Positions 48,101 to 56,083 of a stretch of DNA of 64,000 nucleotides are shown here, piece after piece. This DNA comes from CAZBME01 sp964645835 (lineage in GTDB: Bacteria; Desulfobacterota; Syntrophia; Syntrophales; UBA8958), in assembly GCA_964645835.1 (NCBI GenBank), contig CAZYDG010000026.1, positions 62,001-126,000 on the forward strand, in the 5' to 3' direction. Each line of letters begins with the position of its first letter. The stretch's first letter is position 1. The translations under genes and the position numbers were made by a program. The notes under the pieces are model-generated. The model made no database searches. It worked only from the letters and a program-made list of their open reading frames with translations, and was not told the origin of the DNA.

Positions 48101-49169
48101 TTCCCTCCTCCTCGGGCATACCCTTGCACTGCAGCGCATCGTAAGCGCCGCACTTTTCCGAAACGATCCTGATATTCCGGGTAAGAAGCGCCACGGCGGC
48201 CCTGGTTTCCACTTCCTTGAATTTGAATCCACTATCCTTCAGGCGGTCCGGAATATTGTGAGCGCTTAGGGAGTACTTCTGTCCGACATGGGGAAAAGAG
48301 ACTCCTTTTGTCTCCAGCATGAAGATGTCAGAATGGGTATCGTCGGACTGGATAATGTCGATGGTCCTCTGTTCCGAATGGCTGGGGAGATAGTCTGTCG
48401 TGGTGACGACAACCTTGTCGTCCTTCTGCCAATCCACAACCTTGTCAAGACGGAGTTTAATCTCACCCTGGTTTATGGTGGCATTGAGCCTTACCCAACT
48501 CTTCCCGCCGGGATTTTGTGGATCGACGTCGTTGCTGACAGCCCCCTTTTTCCCGAACATCTGCAGGATGCCACCGTAGGACACGGCCAGCACCTTGCGA
48601 CCGAAGTAGGCTTTGTCATTCAGATCGTTGTCGGCCGGCAGTTTCTTGTATTTATAGAAATAATCGGTTTTGCCGTTAACCAGGGGATTTTCTTTTTTGT
48701 CGCCGTTTTCCCAGAGATCGGCGGATACCCCGCAGGTGATCGGATCGGTCTTGCAGGTGATGCCGCCGTCGTTGTCGTTTTCATCTCCATAGAGGTGGAT
48801 GGTCACTGTATTTTTGATATCCGTTGTGCCGACCGGCTCTCCGGGGGAGCCGGCGATCAGGCTGCCGCCGTTTTCAACCAGAATCGACTTGGCCCAGAAA
48901 TCGACAGTGGCGTCCGGGAAAATCAGTTTGCCACCGTTGTAGATGTTGACGAATTTGTAATGGTATGTTCCCGGCCCCAGGCATACTTTACTTGTGATTT
49001 CCCGATTACCGTCGAAATATTGCTTTTCCTGATCGGGTGTCACAATCTGATTCGACGGGCAATCGTCTTTATAAGCGCTGTAGAGGGCAGGGGGCGATAA
49101 GAAGAGGGAAAGGAAGACGATCACGAAGAGATGGAGCAAGATGGCGCGATGCATTGGAATGATGTTCAT
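45177..49169 (-). CDS. large secreted G8-domain beta-helix protein resembling CEMIP/TMEM2
   Basis: 1330 aa. Signal peptide (about 1-32, ending LYSA). Early part: a G8-type beta domain (about 45-330: KLIFPDATVDFWAKSILVEN, GILQMFGKKG, VDWQKDDKVVVTTTDYLPSHSEQR). Middle: a right-handed beta-helix whose GQGGRMAHAPINFHL, SINESMAHWIELRGTQNVTLERNV, GYNSIGHGYYLSDGTEANNVL (in pieces, about 380-460) match the order seen in animal CEMIP/TMEM2 and fibrocystin-L. C-terminal 110 residues are cysteine-rich (CRWDDTAQQCCAA, CPSGGCLGF). Animal relatives bind or degrade hyaluronan; whether this one is a glycan-lytic enzyme is inference. RBS AGGAGG sits 9-14 bases upstream of the ATG. Confidence 0.85.
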   Translation of the reverse strand: MNIIPMHRAILLHLFVIVFLSLFLSPPALYSAYKDDCPSNQIVTPDQEKQYFDGNREITSKVCLGPGTYHYKFVNIYNGGKLIFPDATVDFWAKSILVENGGSLIAGSPGEPVGTTDIKNTVTIHLYGDENDNDGGITCKTDPITCGVSADLWENGDKKENPLVNGKTDYFYKYKKLPADNDLNDKAYFGRKVLAVSYGGILQMFGKKGAVSNDVDPQNPGGKSWVRLNATINQGEIKLRLDKVVDWQKDDKVVVTTTDYLPSHSEQRTIDIIQSDDTHSDIFMLETKGVSFPHVGQKYSLSAHNIPDRLKDSGFKFKEVETRAAVALLTRNIRIVSEKCGAYDALQCKGMPEEEGTYFGGHTILRQGFKQYQVQGVEFRQLGQGGRMAHAPINFHLTREVPDKTFVRDCSINESMAHWIELRGTQNVTLERNVGYNSIGHGYYLSDGTEANNVLRANIGIHSRAAVDSGQNPRKVPGVMAMTSNENPPPGAQLQQYESDYMHPSVFQIMNAYNIFEYNMAVGAGTCGACYWIVPSRISGLSSDMKWSGYAGIQYPGVKNDQPYGRAPLKSFKGNFCSTAQYSLITVGDTATCNGVILDFKDGNKIYKLQPIPNKFAQDYYDQKPTLYPDTSNFANYTPALCDGKECDKSVCLQGNTDNCPVTVIDSYTSSFHWAQQNFAAIWLRNNWFLVTDSALTDVLNGGLTMVSGGSYDQVINGYWALTRNSVFIGNTQSWDPAQQNPGNAYASPAGPFNTYPNGLTCLTSPDRGYCLSKAEGISMPIDKFGVSQRLYNIYDGPTYQENNAYLQIKKLPVNNCGNGNCKSQYMYGSGYRAESIPKAKEGPYKGQCILPNAAIGWKQPNGFYYPPAFHSRNLYFDKVDLRHYVIVPLFKPGTADVYEPWVSRDYCYYPGIKSELFAKDFTDVDRQTELNDDDGSISGLAGAKTLPYSDFEGTISVNKEKFYLAPNITLECSSDQTCFQAPFDYVTAVVYPNQFKPGAGDDYCKENAWCNDCQQRNCYGVPIYRQYYTAEEENGGKKKDVGQSMRMMGAGIWQRSTMVANLGKYYIDTAVSSKTQIKKTPLYGDTTKIFHNLNVFEKNNSYNFFLLYAKPSTRITFQIYVGKDSKFTTADNVSMVRVGTKVTDGKDEVVVLQGSKLNFTPVKNENKPFWPTNWIREYKSDSGILEVTMDMGFSRAKDDNTRALADDFGNKAKKEICKPKSFCRWDDTAQQCCAANDLAKCDSSVCGWSNKALDCPSGGCLGFQVKFPDKFVADDDTGGANRPDTEPYPVKDWNVGWKYADQKFNGDLNSCIYSDTNKPEPVTPDLWKE

Positions 49170-49235
49170 TAAGATACCTCCTATGTGTTTTCCCCTTAGT
49201 GATTTATTATATCGGCATTAAACATGACAAAGTTC

Positions 49236-49307
49236 GTCATGCCGGACTTGATCCGGCATCCAGTCAATTGCAATGGATTCCTACCTTTGCGGTAATGACA
49301 GTTATTG
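49236..49307. repeat. GTCATGCCGGA-type repeat
   Basis: GTCATGCCGGACTTGATCCGGCATCCAG is a 27-base hairpin-containing repeat widespread in proteobacterial intergenes, followed by a tail ending GCGGTAATGACAG that echoes the TCATTGCGAG family. Lies in the 186-base gap between the lipoprotein and G8 genes. No second copy of the hairpin was seen here. Confidence 0.55.
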
Positions 49308-49355
49308 CGATATGTCGTTGAAGAAGTAATAAATAATTCCTTTTTGTGCGACCGC

Positions 49356-50603
49356 TTACTTGATTGCCTCCGTCATGCCGCCCAATGCTTCCGTTGCACG
49401 CACCGTATTGTCCTTGAATTCGAAGGATTTTATTTCTCCCGATAAGGGGTCGAATTCAATCCGGTGTGAATTGTCCTGGAAAGCCCCGTTGGTAATCTCG
49501 ACGACGGCTATTGTGCCGCACTGCATCAATTCCACGTAGTTAATCGAAACAAGGGTGTCTCTGGTGATCTCCAGCTTGCACTGAGCCGGTATCCTGTAAT
49601 ACAGGCCCTCGACCGCTTTGGTTTTTCCCTTTCCCTGGCTATTGCAGTTGCTGATGGTATAGGATAGCTTGTTTTCCTCGATCCACGCCTGAAACTGTTT
49701 GCGAAAGATGTCATTGCCGCCCTTATCCCCGAACCATTTTGTAAAAGGGGCGCTTTCGAGCATGATATCACCAAAAATCTCACATTTTCCCGATTCGACG
49801 ATCAACGGCCGCCGGTATTGCAGGGTGAGGTGCTTGTCCAGGTCGGTTAGGCGTTCTTTTGTTCGCTTGATAACGTTTTCCATGTCCTGAATCCTGTCCG
49901 TCGTGCCGCTTGGCTTCTCGATCAGTTGGTCCTCTGCCGCATATAATTTCTGTTTCACGGTTTTCAGGTGTTGCAGCAGAAAAACATATTCGTCCATGAT
50001 ATCCTGTGTTGCCTGATTGCAAAGATTCTGTGCCGGCGCTTCTCCGCCTCGCGGGGATCTGCTTAATTGAAAGTTGCGGACCACCTGATCCTGACTGAGG
50101 GAGCGGTTGTACGAAAGCAACTTCAGCGCCCCGCCCAGGGATGACAGGTTCACCGGCGAGGCTGCCGCTGCCGCATCGCCCAGGAAGGATGCACCGCCTT
50201 TGATGATATCCGCCGTTCGGTCCTTGGCATCGTAGCTGATGCTCGCAAGCATCCCGTTGACGATGGAAATCTTAGCCAGGGGAATGGTCTTAGAGAAGCT
50301 GCCGAACCTGGAAGAGTCGATCAGATAGGTTCCCGCGCCCCTGTCGGGGACCGCCCGCTGTTCGATAGCGGCGTCCGTCATTTCGATGGTGCCCCGGCAG
50401 TCCGTAAGGCGAAAGGTCATCACGTAGGAAATCTCCGTCGCGGGAAGGTGATAGGCTATTCCCACAGCGGGAGTACTGCTGGCAGCGGGCCGGGAAATAA
50501 TCTTTGCCGTACACCCCGTGATGAGGGGAAGAAAAATCATAATGAAAATACCGCAAATAGAGTATTTTAACAATCTGGCATAAGTCATGGTAATTTTACC
50601 CAT
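49356..50603 (-). CDS. lipoprotein of unknown function upstream of the G8 gene
   Basis: 415 aa from the ATG at 50603, chosen for AAGGAG seven bases upstream; the frame is open 45 bases more. A signal ending in FLPLITGC (lipobox, Cys about 31) makes it a lipoprotein. The rest has a beta-rich start, a central coiled-coil-prone region (about 205-270, YVFLLQHLKTVKQKLYAAEDQ) and a beta-rich end. I do not recognise the family. It is on the same strand as the G8 and cytochrome genes, 186 bases upstream of the G8 gene, and may form an envelope complex with them (inference). Confidence 0.7.
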   Translation of the reverse strand: MGKITMTYARLLKYSICGIFIMIFLPLITGCTAKIISRPAASSTPAVGIAYHLPATEISYVMTFRLTDCRGTIEMTDAAIEQRAVPDRGAGTYLIDSSRFGSFSKTIPLAKISIVNGMLASISYDAKDRTADIIKGGASFLGDAAAAASPVNLSSLGGALKLLSYNRSLSQDQVVRNFQLSRSPRGGEAPAQNLCNQATQDIMDEYVFLLQHLKTVKQKLYAAEDQLIEKPSGTTDRIQDMENVIKRTKERLTDLDKHLTLQYRRPLIVESGKCEIFGDIMLESAPFTKWFGDKGGNDIFRKQFQAWIEENKLSYTISNCNSQGKGKTKAVEGLYYRIPAQCKLEITRDTLVSINYVELMQCGTIAVVEITNGAFQDNSHRIEFDPLSGEIKSFEFKDNTVRATEALGGMTEAIK

Positions 50604-50763
50604 TGTAGGCTCCTTGTTACTTCGCTCCTTCGAAATGGCAGTAATCAATATTGCGGGTTGACACTAGCACAATTGGCCCGGAATTTCATTTTTTTTAGGG
50701 ACGTGGTGAATTGTGTCGTCCTGAATCCATGACCAAATTTTCTGCCTTAAAAAGAGGAGATCA

Positions 50764-51569
50764 GCGGGGCATTGGCCTTCCGGCTCAAGGATTTTTCCCG
50801 TTTTTGTATGTTGCAGATGACATCAATTGATGCGAGTTGGGAAAAATCCAATTCACCTTAAGACCAATACCCCGCGATCCTTGTTCAGCTGTTTGGAGAT
50901 CAGCGGGGCATTGGCCTTCCGGCTCAAGGATTTTTCCCGTTTTTGTATGTTGCAGATGACATCATTGATGCGAGTTGGAAAAAATCCAATTCACCTTCAG
51001 ACCAATACCCCGCGATCCTTGTTCAGCTGAGATGAGATCAGCGGGGCATTGGCCTTCCGGTTCAGAGATTTTTCCCGTTTTTTGTATGTTGCAGATGACA
51101 TCAATTGATGCGAGTTGGAAAAAATCCAATTCACCTTCAGACCAATACCCCGCGATCCTTGTTCAGCTGAGAGGAGATCGGTGGGGCATTGGCCTTCCGG
51201 TTCAAGGATTTTTCCCGTTTTTGTATGTTGCAGATGACATCAATTGATGCGAGTTGGGAAAAATCCAATTCACCTTCAGACCAATATCCCGCGATCCTTG
51301 TTCAGCTGAGAGGAGGTCAGCGGGGCATTGGCCTTCCGGCTCAAGGATTTTCCCGTTTTTGCATGTCGCAGCATGACATCCTTGATGCGAGTTGGAAAAA
51401 ATCCAATTCACCTTCAGACCAATACCCCGCGATCCTTGTTCAGCTGAGAGGAGATCGGTGGGGCATTGGCCTTCCGGTTCAAGGATTTTTCCCGTTTTTG
51501 CATGTCGCAGCATGACATCCTTGATGCGAGTTGGAAAAAATCCAATTCATCTTCAGACCAATACCCCGC
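50764..51569. repeat. tandem array of six palindromic units
   Basis: Six hairpin units start at 50764, 50903, 51041, 51181, 51320 and 51458 (period 138-140). Each runs from GCGGGGCATTGG (or GTGGGG) to CCAATACCCCGC, with an inner exact inverted pair GGATTTTTCCC / GGGAAAAATCC and a central CATCAATTGATG-like dyad, followed by a linker GATCCTTGTTCAGCTGA. Five of the six have conserved right halves; variation is mainly in single bases. Single copies elsewhere: 31746-31855 and 53453-53566 (inverted). It occupies the 1.14-kb gap before the caspase gene. No coding sequence is supported in it. Confidence 0.9.
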
Positions 51570-51598
51570 TTCTCGTGGACTTTGCCATCGCCGCTTTC

Positions 51599-51626
51599 TT
51601 TCATTGCGAGCAAAGCACGGCAATCT
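51599..51626. repeat. partial TCATTGCGAG unit
   Basis: TCATTGCGAGCAAAGCACGGCAATCT, resembling the left end of the TCATTGCGAG family, is all that is recognised between the tandem array and the caspase gene. Confidence 0.4.
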
Positions 51627-51791
51627 CTGTGATGTTAATACGGTGAGACCGTTGGAATGGATTGAAAATATTTTGCGAATTATATATGTTGTTTGCAGTG
51701 GGTCGATGGTTAACCCGGCAATGGTGATAAGCCCGTTTATTCCTCATGAAAGCCGGTCTGCATAACAGGAGTCCGGATATGGAGAAAACCT

Positions 51792-53357
51792 ATGAAATTA
51801 TCCCTGAAGTCATACGGACTATGCTTATTTATGTTCCTTCTCATGATAGCCGTCGGCGGCGAGTCTGCAGCTGAGCAACGTCTGGCCCTGGTTATCGGCA
51901 ATGCCGTTTACGGCTTTGCTCCTTTGAAGAACCCTGTGAACGATGCCTCGGACATGGCCGTTTCTCTTCAGAAACTAGGTTTTACGGTGATTCTCAAGAA
52001 GAATGTCAATCTCAAGGAGATGGAAGAAAGCATTCAGGATTTTGGAAACCGTCTGAAACAGGGAGGAGTGGGTCTGTTTTACTTTGCCGGACATGGTCTC
52101 CAGGCAGGAGGTGTCAACTACCTGGTTCCCGTCGGCGCAAGGATCGATAAAGAATCGGATATTAAGTATGAAGCCGTGGATGCGGGAAGGGTCCTCGATG
52201 AGATGGCTAACGCCGCAAATGGCCTTAATATTGTAATCCTCGACGCCTGCCGGGACAATCCCTTCGCAAGGCGGTTCCGATCGGCGTCCCGCGGATTGGC
52301 CATTGTCAGCAGCGCCCCCACCGGTACATACATTTCCTACTCAACAGGGCCGGGTCAGGTAGCTCTGGATGGTGATGGCAGGAACAGCCCCTTTGCTGCC
52401 GCCCTCATGCAATATATGAAGGAACCGGGTCTGACCATCGAGCAGGTGTTTAAAAATGTCCGTTTCAAATTGGGCCGGGAAACAGGCGGGAGGCAGGTGC
52501 CCTGGGAGTTGTCATCCCTGGTTGGAGATTTTTCCTTTATGCCGGGAAGTCCCGCCAGGGCTGGAAATTTTCGGGATCTGGCCGATAACAGGGATAAAGG
52601 TGTCACACGCACCGGACCTTCCATGGAAAGGTCATCTTCCGATCAGGCCGCTTTTAAAGACAGCGTGACTGGAATGGAGTTTATCCTGGTTAATGGGGGA
52701 TGCTTTCAAATGGGCGATAGTTTCGGCGATGGGTTGCCTTCTGAAAAGCCCCTCCATGAGGTCTGTGTGGATAGTTACTATCTGGGCAAATATGAGGTGA
52801 CCCAAGGGCAATGGAAAAAGATTATGGGGGAAAACCCCGCCCACTTCAAAACCTGCGGGGATAACTGCCCTGTGGAGAGTGTGAAATGGACTGACATTCA
52901 GTCCTATATCGCAGAGCTGAACCGCTTGACCGGCCAGACATACCGTCTGCCCACGGAGGCGGAATGGGAATATGCCGCCCGCGATGGCGGGAAATCGGTA
53001 AAATGGGCCGGTACAAGCAGTGAAAACAAATTAGGCGAATATGCCTGGTACGATGCCAATTCAGATGATAAAACGCATCCGGTAGGCATGAAAAAAGCCA
53101 ACGCCCTTGGATTTTACGACATGTCCGGCAATGTGTGGGAGTGGACAAGCGATTGGTACGGAGAGGCATATTACCAAAAGAATGCGAGGGATAATCCCCG
53201 TGGTCCCGATGAGGGTGTTAACCGGGTGCTGCGGGGGGGGTGCTGGCTCGATCGTGCGAAGGACTGCAGAACGGCCATACGCTTCAATTTCAACCCGGAA
53301 AAAGGATTCAAAAGCATCGGATTCCGTCTGGTACGTCAAATAGAGGCGCCGCGCTGA
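51792..53357 (+). CDS. secreted caspase-like peptidase fused to an FGE-sulfatase (SUMF1) domain
   Basis: 521 aa. Signal peptide (about 1-28). Caspase C14 domain (about 31-255): LALVIGNAVYG, catalytic His in YFAGHGLQ (about 101) and Cys in LDACRDNP (about 153), both intact. Linker (about 260-290). FGE-sulfatase domain (about 292-517): GMEFILVNGGCFQMGDSFG, YEVTQGQWKKIM, YRLPTEAEWEYAAR, GNVWEWTSDWYG, VLRGGCWLDRA. True formylglycine generators use two C-terminal cysteines; this domain is the larger FGE-like family with unknown ligands. GGAG is 7 bases from the ATG. Secreted caspase-FGE fusions occur in several bacteria; a role in stress or glycan-linked signalling is inference. Confidence 0.9.
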   Translation: MKLSLKSYGLCLFMFLLMIAVGGESAAEQRLALVIGNAVYGFAPLKNPVNDASDMAVSLQKLGFTVILKKNVNLKEMEESIQDFGNRLKQGGVGLFYFAGHGLQAGGVNYLVPVGARIDKESDIKYEAVDAGRVLDEMANAANGLNIVILDACRDNPFARRFRSASRGLAIVSSAPTGTYISYSTGPGQVALDGDGRNSPFAAALMQYMKEPGLTIEQVFKNVRFKLGRETGGRQVPWELSSLVGDFSFMPGSPARAGNFRDLADNRDKGVTRTGPSMERSSSDQAAFKDSVTGMEFILVNGGCFQMGDSFGDGLPSEKPLHEVCVDSYYLGKYEVTQGQWKKIMGENPAHFKTCGDNCPVESVKWTDIQSYIAELNRLTGQTYRLPTEAEWEYAARDGGKSVKWAGTSSENKLGEYAWYDANSDDKTHPVGMKKANALGFYDMSGNVWEWTSDWYGEAYYQKNARDNPRGPDEGVNRVLRGGCWLDRAKDCRTAIRFNFNPEKGFKSIGFRLVRQIEAPR

Positions 53358-53452
53358 CTTTCGCCTTTTATACCATGAATATCAATCTGTTGCCGACTAT
53401 CAAATCCATCACCAAAACCCAAAAGACTTTGATGCTGATTTGACCAATAGTG

Positions 53453-53566
53453 GCGAGGTATTGGTCTGGAGGCGAATAGGATTTTTCCCGACTCGTATCC
53501 ATTATGTCATCTGCACTGGCGAAAGAAGTGGAAAAATCCCCTTGAGACGAAAGATCAATACCCAGC
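53453..53566. repeat. GCGGGG-ATTGG hairpin copy, inverted orientation
   Basis: GCGAGGTATTGGTCTGGAGG, GGATTTTTCCCGACTCG and GTCATCTGC read as the reverse complement of the tandem units, ending AAAAATCC...GATCAATACCCAGC. Preceded by the flank CCATCACCAAAACCC and GACTTTGATG that also flanks the copy at 31.7 kb. Confidence 0.75.
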
Positions 53567-53611
53567 TACTCTCCACTCGATTTGGCTGAAATTTGGTGGC
53601 GGATTACTGGA

Positions 53612-56035
53612 CTATTTCCGGTCCAGCTCTTTGCGCACGGCAAGCCCCAGTTTTGTCTGGACATAAGGTTTCCTGAGATAATCTCCCGCCCCCAGAATTC
53701 TGGCTTCTTTCACGCGTTCCGTCTCCGTAAAGCCGCTCACAATGATTGCCTTTTGTCCGGGATGGATCTCAAGAATTGCCTTATAGGTGTCAATCCCATC
53801 CATTCCGGGGTCCATGATCATGTCCAGTACTAGCAGGTCCGCTTTTTCGGTTCTAAGATATTTAACGGCCTCCTCACCGCTGGAAACGGTCTTTACCGTA
53901 TAGTTTCGCTTGCCAAGTATCTTGGCCGCCAGTTCCCTCTGCTCTTTTATGTCGTCGATAACCAGGATCGATTCGCCATTGCCGGTGAATTCGGCCGAAG
54001 GTACGGCCGTTGGCATCCCGGCAATCTCTTCTCTTGATACAGGGAAGTAAAGCGTAAACGTTGTCCCTTTCCCAACTTCACTTTGTATATTAATGTAGCC
54101 GTTATGATCCTTGACGGTGCCCCAGACGACTGCCAGTCCCAGGCCTGTTCCGCTTCTCCCCATGAATTTCTTTGTGTAGAAAGGCTCGAAGATGTGCTTC
54201 ATATCCCGGTCGGATATACCTTCGCCTGTGTCAGAGATACCAAGAACGACATAATCGCCAACATTTACGGTATCATAACCTTGAACGGGTTTATCCAGGC
54301 TCCGATTGCTCGTAGTAATGGTAAGTACGCCGCCGCCGGGCATTGCTTCCATAGCGTTTGCCACTAAATTAATAAATGTTTTGGTAAGGTGTACGGGAGA
54401 CCCTTTAATATTCAGAAGGTCCGCTTCAAGGTTAATCTCTATACGCACCGTGGGGTGAACTGATGAGAGCTTTTCAAATTCGGATGATTTCTGAAAATCC
54501 ATGATGGCGGTATTGAAGTTAAAGACGTTCTTGATCTGTATCCCCCTTCTTGCGAGAGTAAGCAAATCCTGAACGATGGCCGCCGATCGCTGTCCGCCTT
54601 CTATGATCTTCGTGATGTCGCCTCTGAGCGGACTCGATTCATTGATCTCATCAAGGAGCAATTCCGCATAGCCGACAACAATGCCCAACACATTGTTGAG
54701 ATCATGTGCCACACCGCCGGCCAAAGTCCCCAGAGCTTCCATTTTCTCCGCCCGTTGCAGACATTCCTCAAGATTTCGTTTTTCCTCCTCCACATGCTTG
54801 CGCTCGGTGATGTCATTCAGGAAAGACAACGACGCAACTTTACCATCCCACTGTATCTTGACGGAGGAGAGTTCTACCCATTTCGTGCTTCCGTCTCCGG
54901 TAATAATACGAAACTCGTAGCGGGATTGATCGTCTTCTCCCCTCATCCGTCTTGCGTGGCGTCCCCATACCAGTTCGCGATCATCCGGGTGAATGAGTTC
55001 GATAAACGGTCTGGCGAGGATGTCCTGCTCACGGCAGCCGGTTATCTTTATGCCCATTGGATTGACAAATCTGATCATGCCATCCTGGGCAATAAAGATA
55101 CCGAGATTGATATTATCAACAAGTTGGCGATATCGTTCCTCGCTTCTTCTAAGGGCCTCCTCTGCCGCTTTGCGTCCGGTAATGTCACGTACGATGGCCA
55201 GGATGTAATTATTCTTCTCCAGTTTGACGGCGTTCAGGCTTATTTCGGTATGAAAGGGTGTTCCGTCATATCGGCAATGCTCCCATCCGAAAAACTGGGC
55301 ATGCCCATCCAGAGCCGCCTGGATCTTTTCTTGCGCTTTTTCCTTTGAAGGGCGGCCATCCGGCTGTTTTTCCGGGGAATACCTGTAAGGAGGATGATTT
55401 ATGATTTGCTCCCTGGTACAGCCGAACATGTCCAGGGTTTTTTGATTACAATCGATGAACAACTGCTGATCCATCAAAAAAATAGCATCATTGGCCGACT
55501 CAAAGAGTGTACGGTACTTTATCTCACTTTCCGTCAAGTCTCTCTGCATGTGGATACGTTCCGTCATATCACGGCCGATCCCCAAGCGGCCTGCAAACTT
55601 TCCGTTCGTGTCGAATAAAGAGGTCACATTGAATTCAATGAATACCGGTGTCCCATCTTTGGTAACCATATTGGTAATATAGGGAGGGCTTTTTTCCCCC
55701 TTGATTGATTTTCTGAAGCGATCGATAAAGGTGCTGGCCAGTTCAGGGGGCAGGATGTATGTGAAGGGTTTTCCGGTCAAATCCTGCTGGGAATACCCTA
55801 GAAATTTTTCCATACAGGGGTTTATGTAGGTGAAGAATCCCTTTCTGTCTGTCACGAAAATGATGTCCGGTGTTGTTTCAACCAGTGTGCGGTATATTGC
55901 CTCTCTTTCATAATCTTTTATGGTGTTCTTCTCCGTCAGCGCCTCCGATAGGTTGCGCTCCAACTCGGCAATCCTGCTTCGAAGTTGCGAAAGTTCCTCT
56001 GATGATTGAAATGAGGTTTTTGATTCGTTATTCAT
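53612..56035 (-). CDS. hybrid sensor histidine kinase with three PAS domains and a receiver
   Basis: 807 aa, no membrane segment, so cytoplasmic. A coiled coil (about 8-45), PAS (about 45-165, DIIFVTDRKGFFTYINPC), PAS (about 172-295), PAS (about 300-420), HisKA with His in TLAGGVAHDLNNVLG (about 441), HATPase (about 550-670, DRGMKHIFEPFYTKK-like and GTGLGLAVV), and a C-terminal REC with phospho-Asp in LLVLDMIMDPGMDG (about 747). It autophosphorylates and passes phosphate to its own receiver. It lies at the end of the run MCP - PAS protein - kinase (minus strand, gaps of 10 and 48 bases). Confidence 0.92.
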   Translation of the reverse strand: MNNESKTSFQSSEELSQLRSRIAELERNLSEALTEKNTIKDYEREAIYRTLVETTPDIIFVTDRKGFFTYINPCMEKFLGYSQQDLTGKPFTYILPPELASTFIDRFRKSIKGEKSPPYITNMVTKDGTPVFIEFNVTSLFDTNGKFAGRLGIGRDMTERIHMQRDLTESEIKYRTLFESANDAIFLMDQQLFIDCNQKTLDMFGCTREQIINHPPYRYSPEKQPDGRPSKEKAQEKIQAALDGHAQFFGWEHCRYDGTPFHTEISLNAVKLEKNNYILAIVRDITGRKAAEEALRRSEERYRQLVDNINLGIFIAQDGMIRFVNPMGIKITGCREQDILARPFIELIHPDDRELVWGRHARRMRGEDDQSRYEFRIITGDGSTKWVELSSVKIQWDGKVASLSFLNDITERKHVEEEKRNLEECLQRAEKMEALGTLAGGVAHDLNNVLGIVVGYAELLLDEINESSPLRGDITKIIEGGQRSAAIVQDLLTLARRGIQIKNVFNFNTAIMDFQKSSEFEKLSSVHPTVRIEINLEADLLNIKGSPVHLTKTFINLVANAMEAMPGGGVLTITTSNRSLDKPVQGYDTVNVGDYVVLGISDTGEGISDRDMKHIFEPFYTKKFMGRSGTGLGLAVVWGTVKDHNGYINIQSEVGKGTTFTLYFPVSREEIAGMPTAVPSAEFTGNGESILVIDDIKEQRELAAKILGKRNYTVKTVSSGEEAVKYLRTEKADLLVLDMIMDPGMDGIDTYKAILEIHPGQKAIIVSGFTETERVKEARILGAGDYLRKPYVQTKLGLAVRKELDRK

Positions 56036-56083
56036 GATCTTAACCTTCGTCAGAAATTTAAATAAGAAATAGTAAGGCTGAGA

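Noticed and set aside
48288..49100. 270-codon open frame opposite the start of the G8 gene
   Set aside because: Antisense shadow; the opposite strand encodes signal peptide and G8 domain.
50764..51569. CRISPR array
   Set aside because: Units are 139 bp palindromes with nearly identical linkers; there are no short repeats with unique spacers and no cas genes.
50827..51765. Repetitive open frames across the tandem array (peptides with KSNSP and SDQYPAILVQL)
   Set aside because: They follow from the ~139-base repeat itself, shift frame between units and have no ribosome-binding site.
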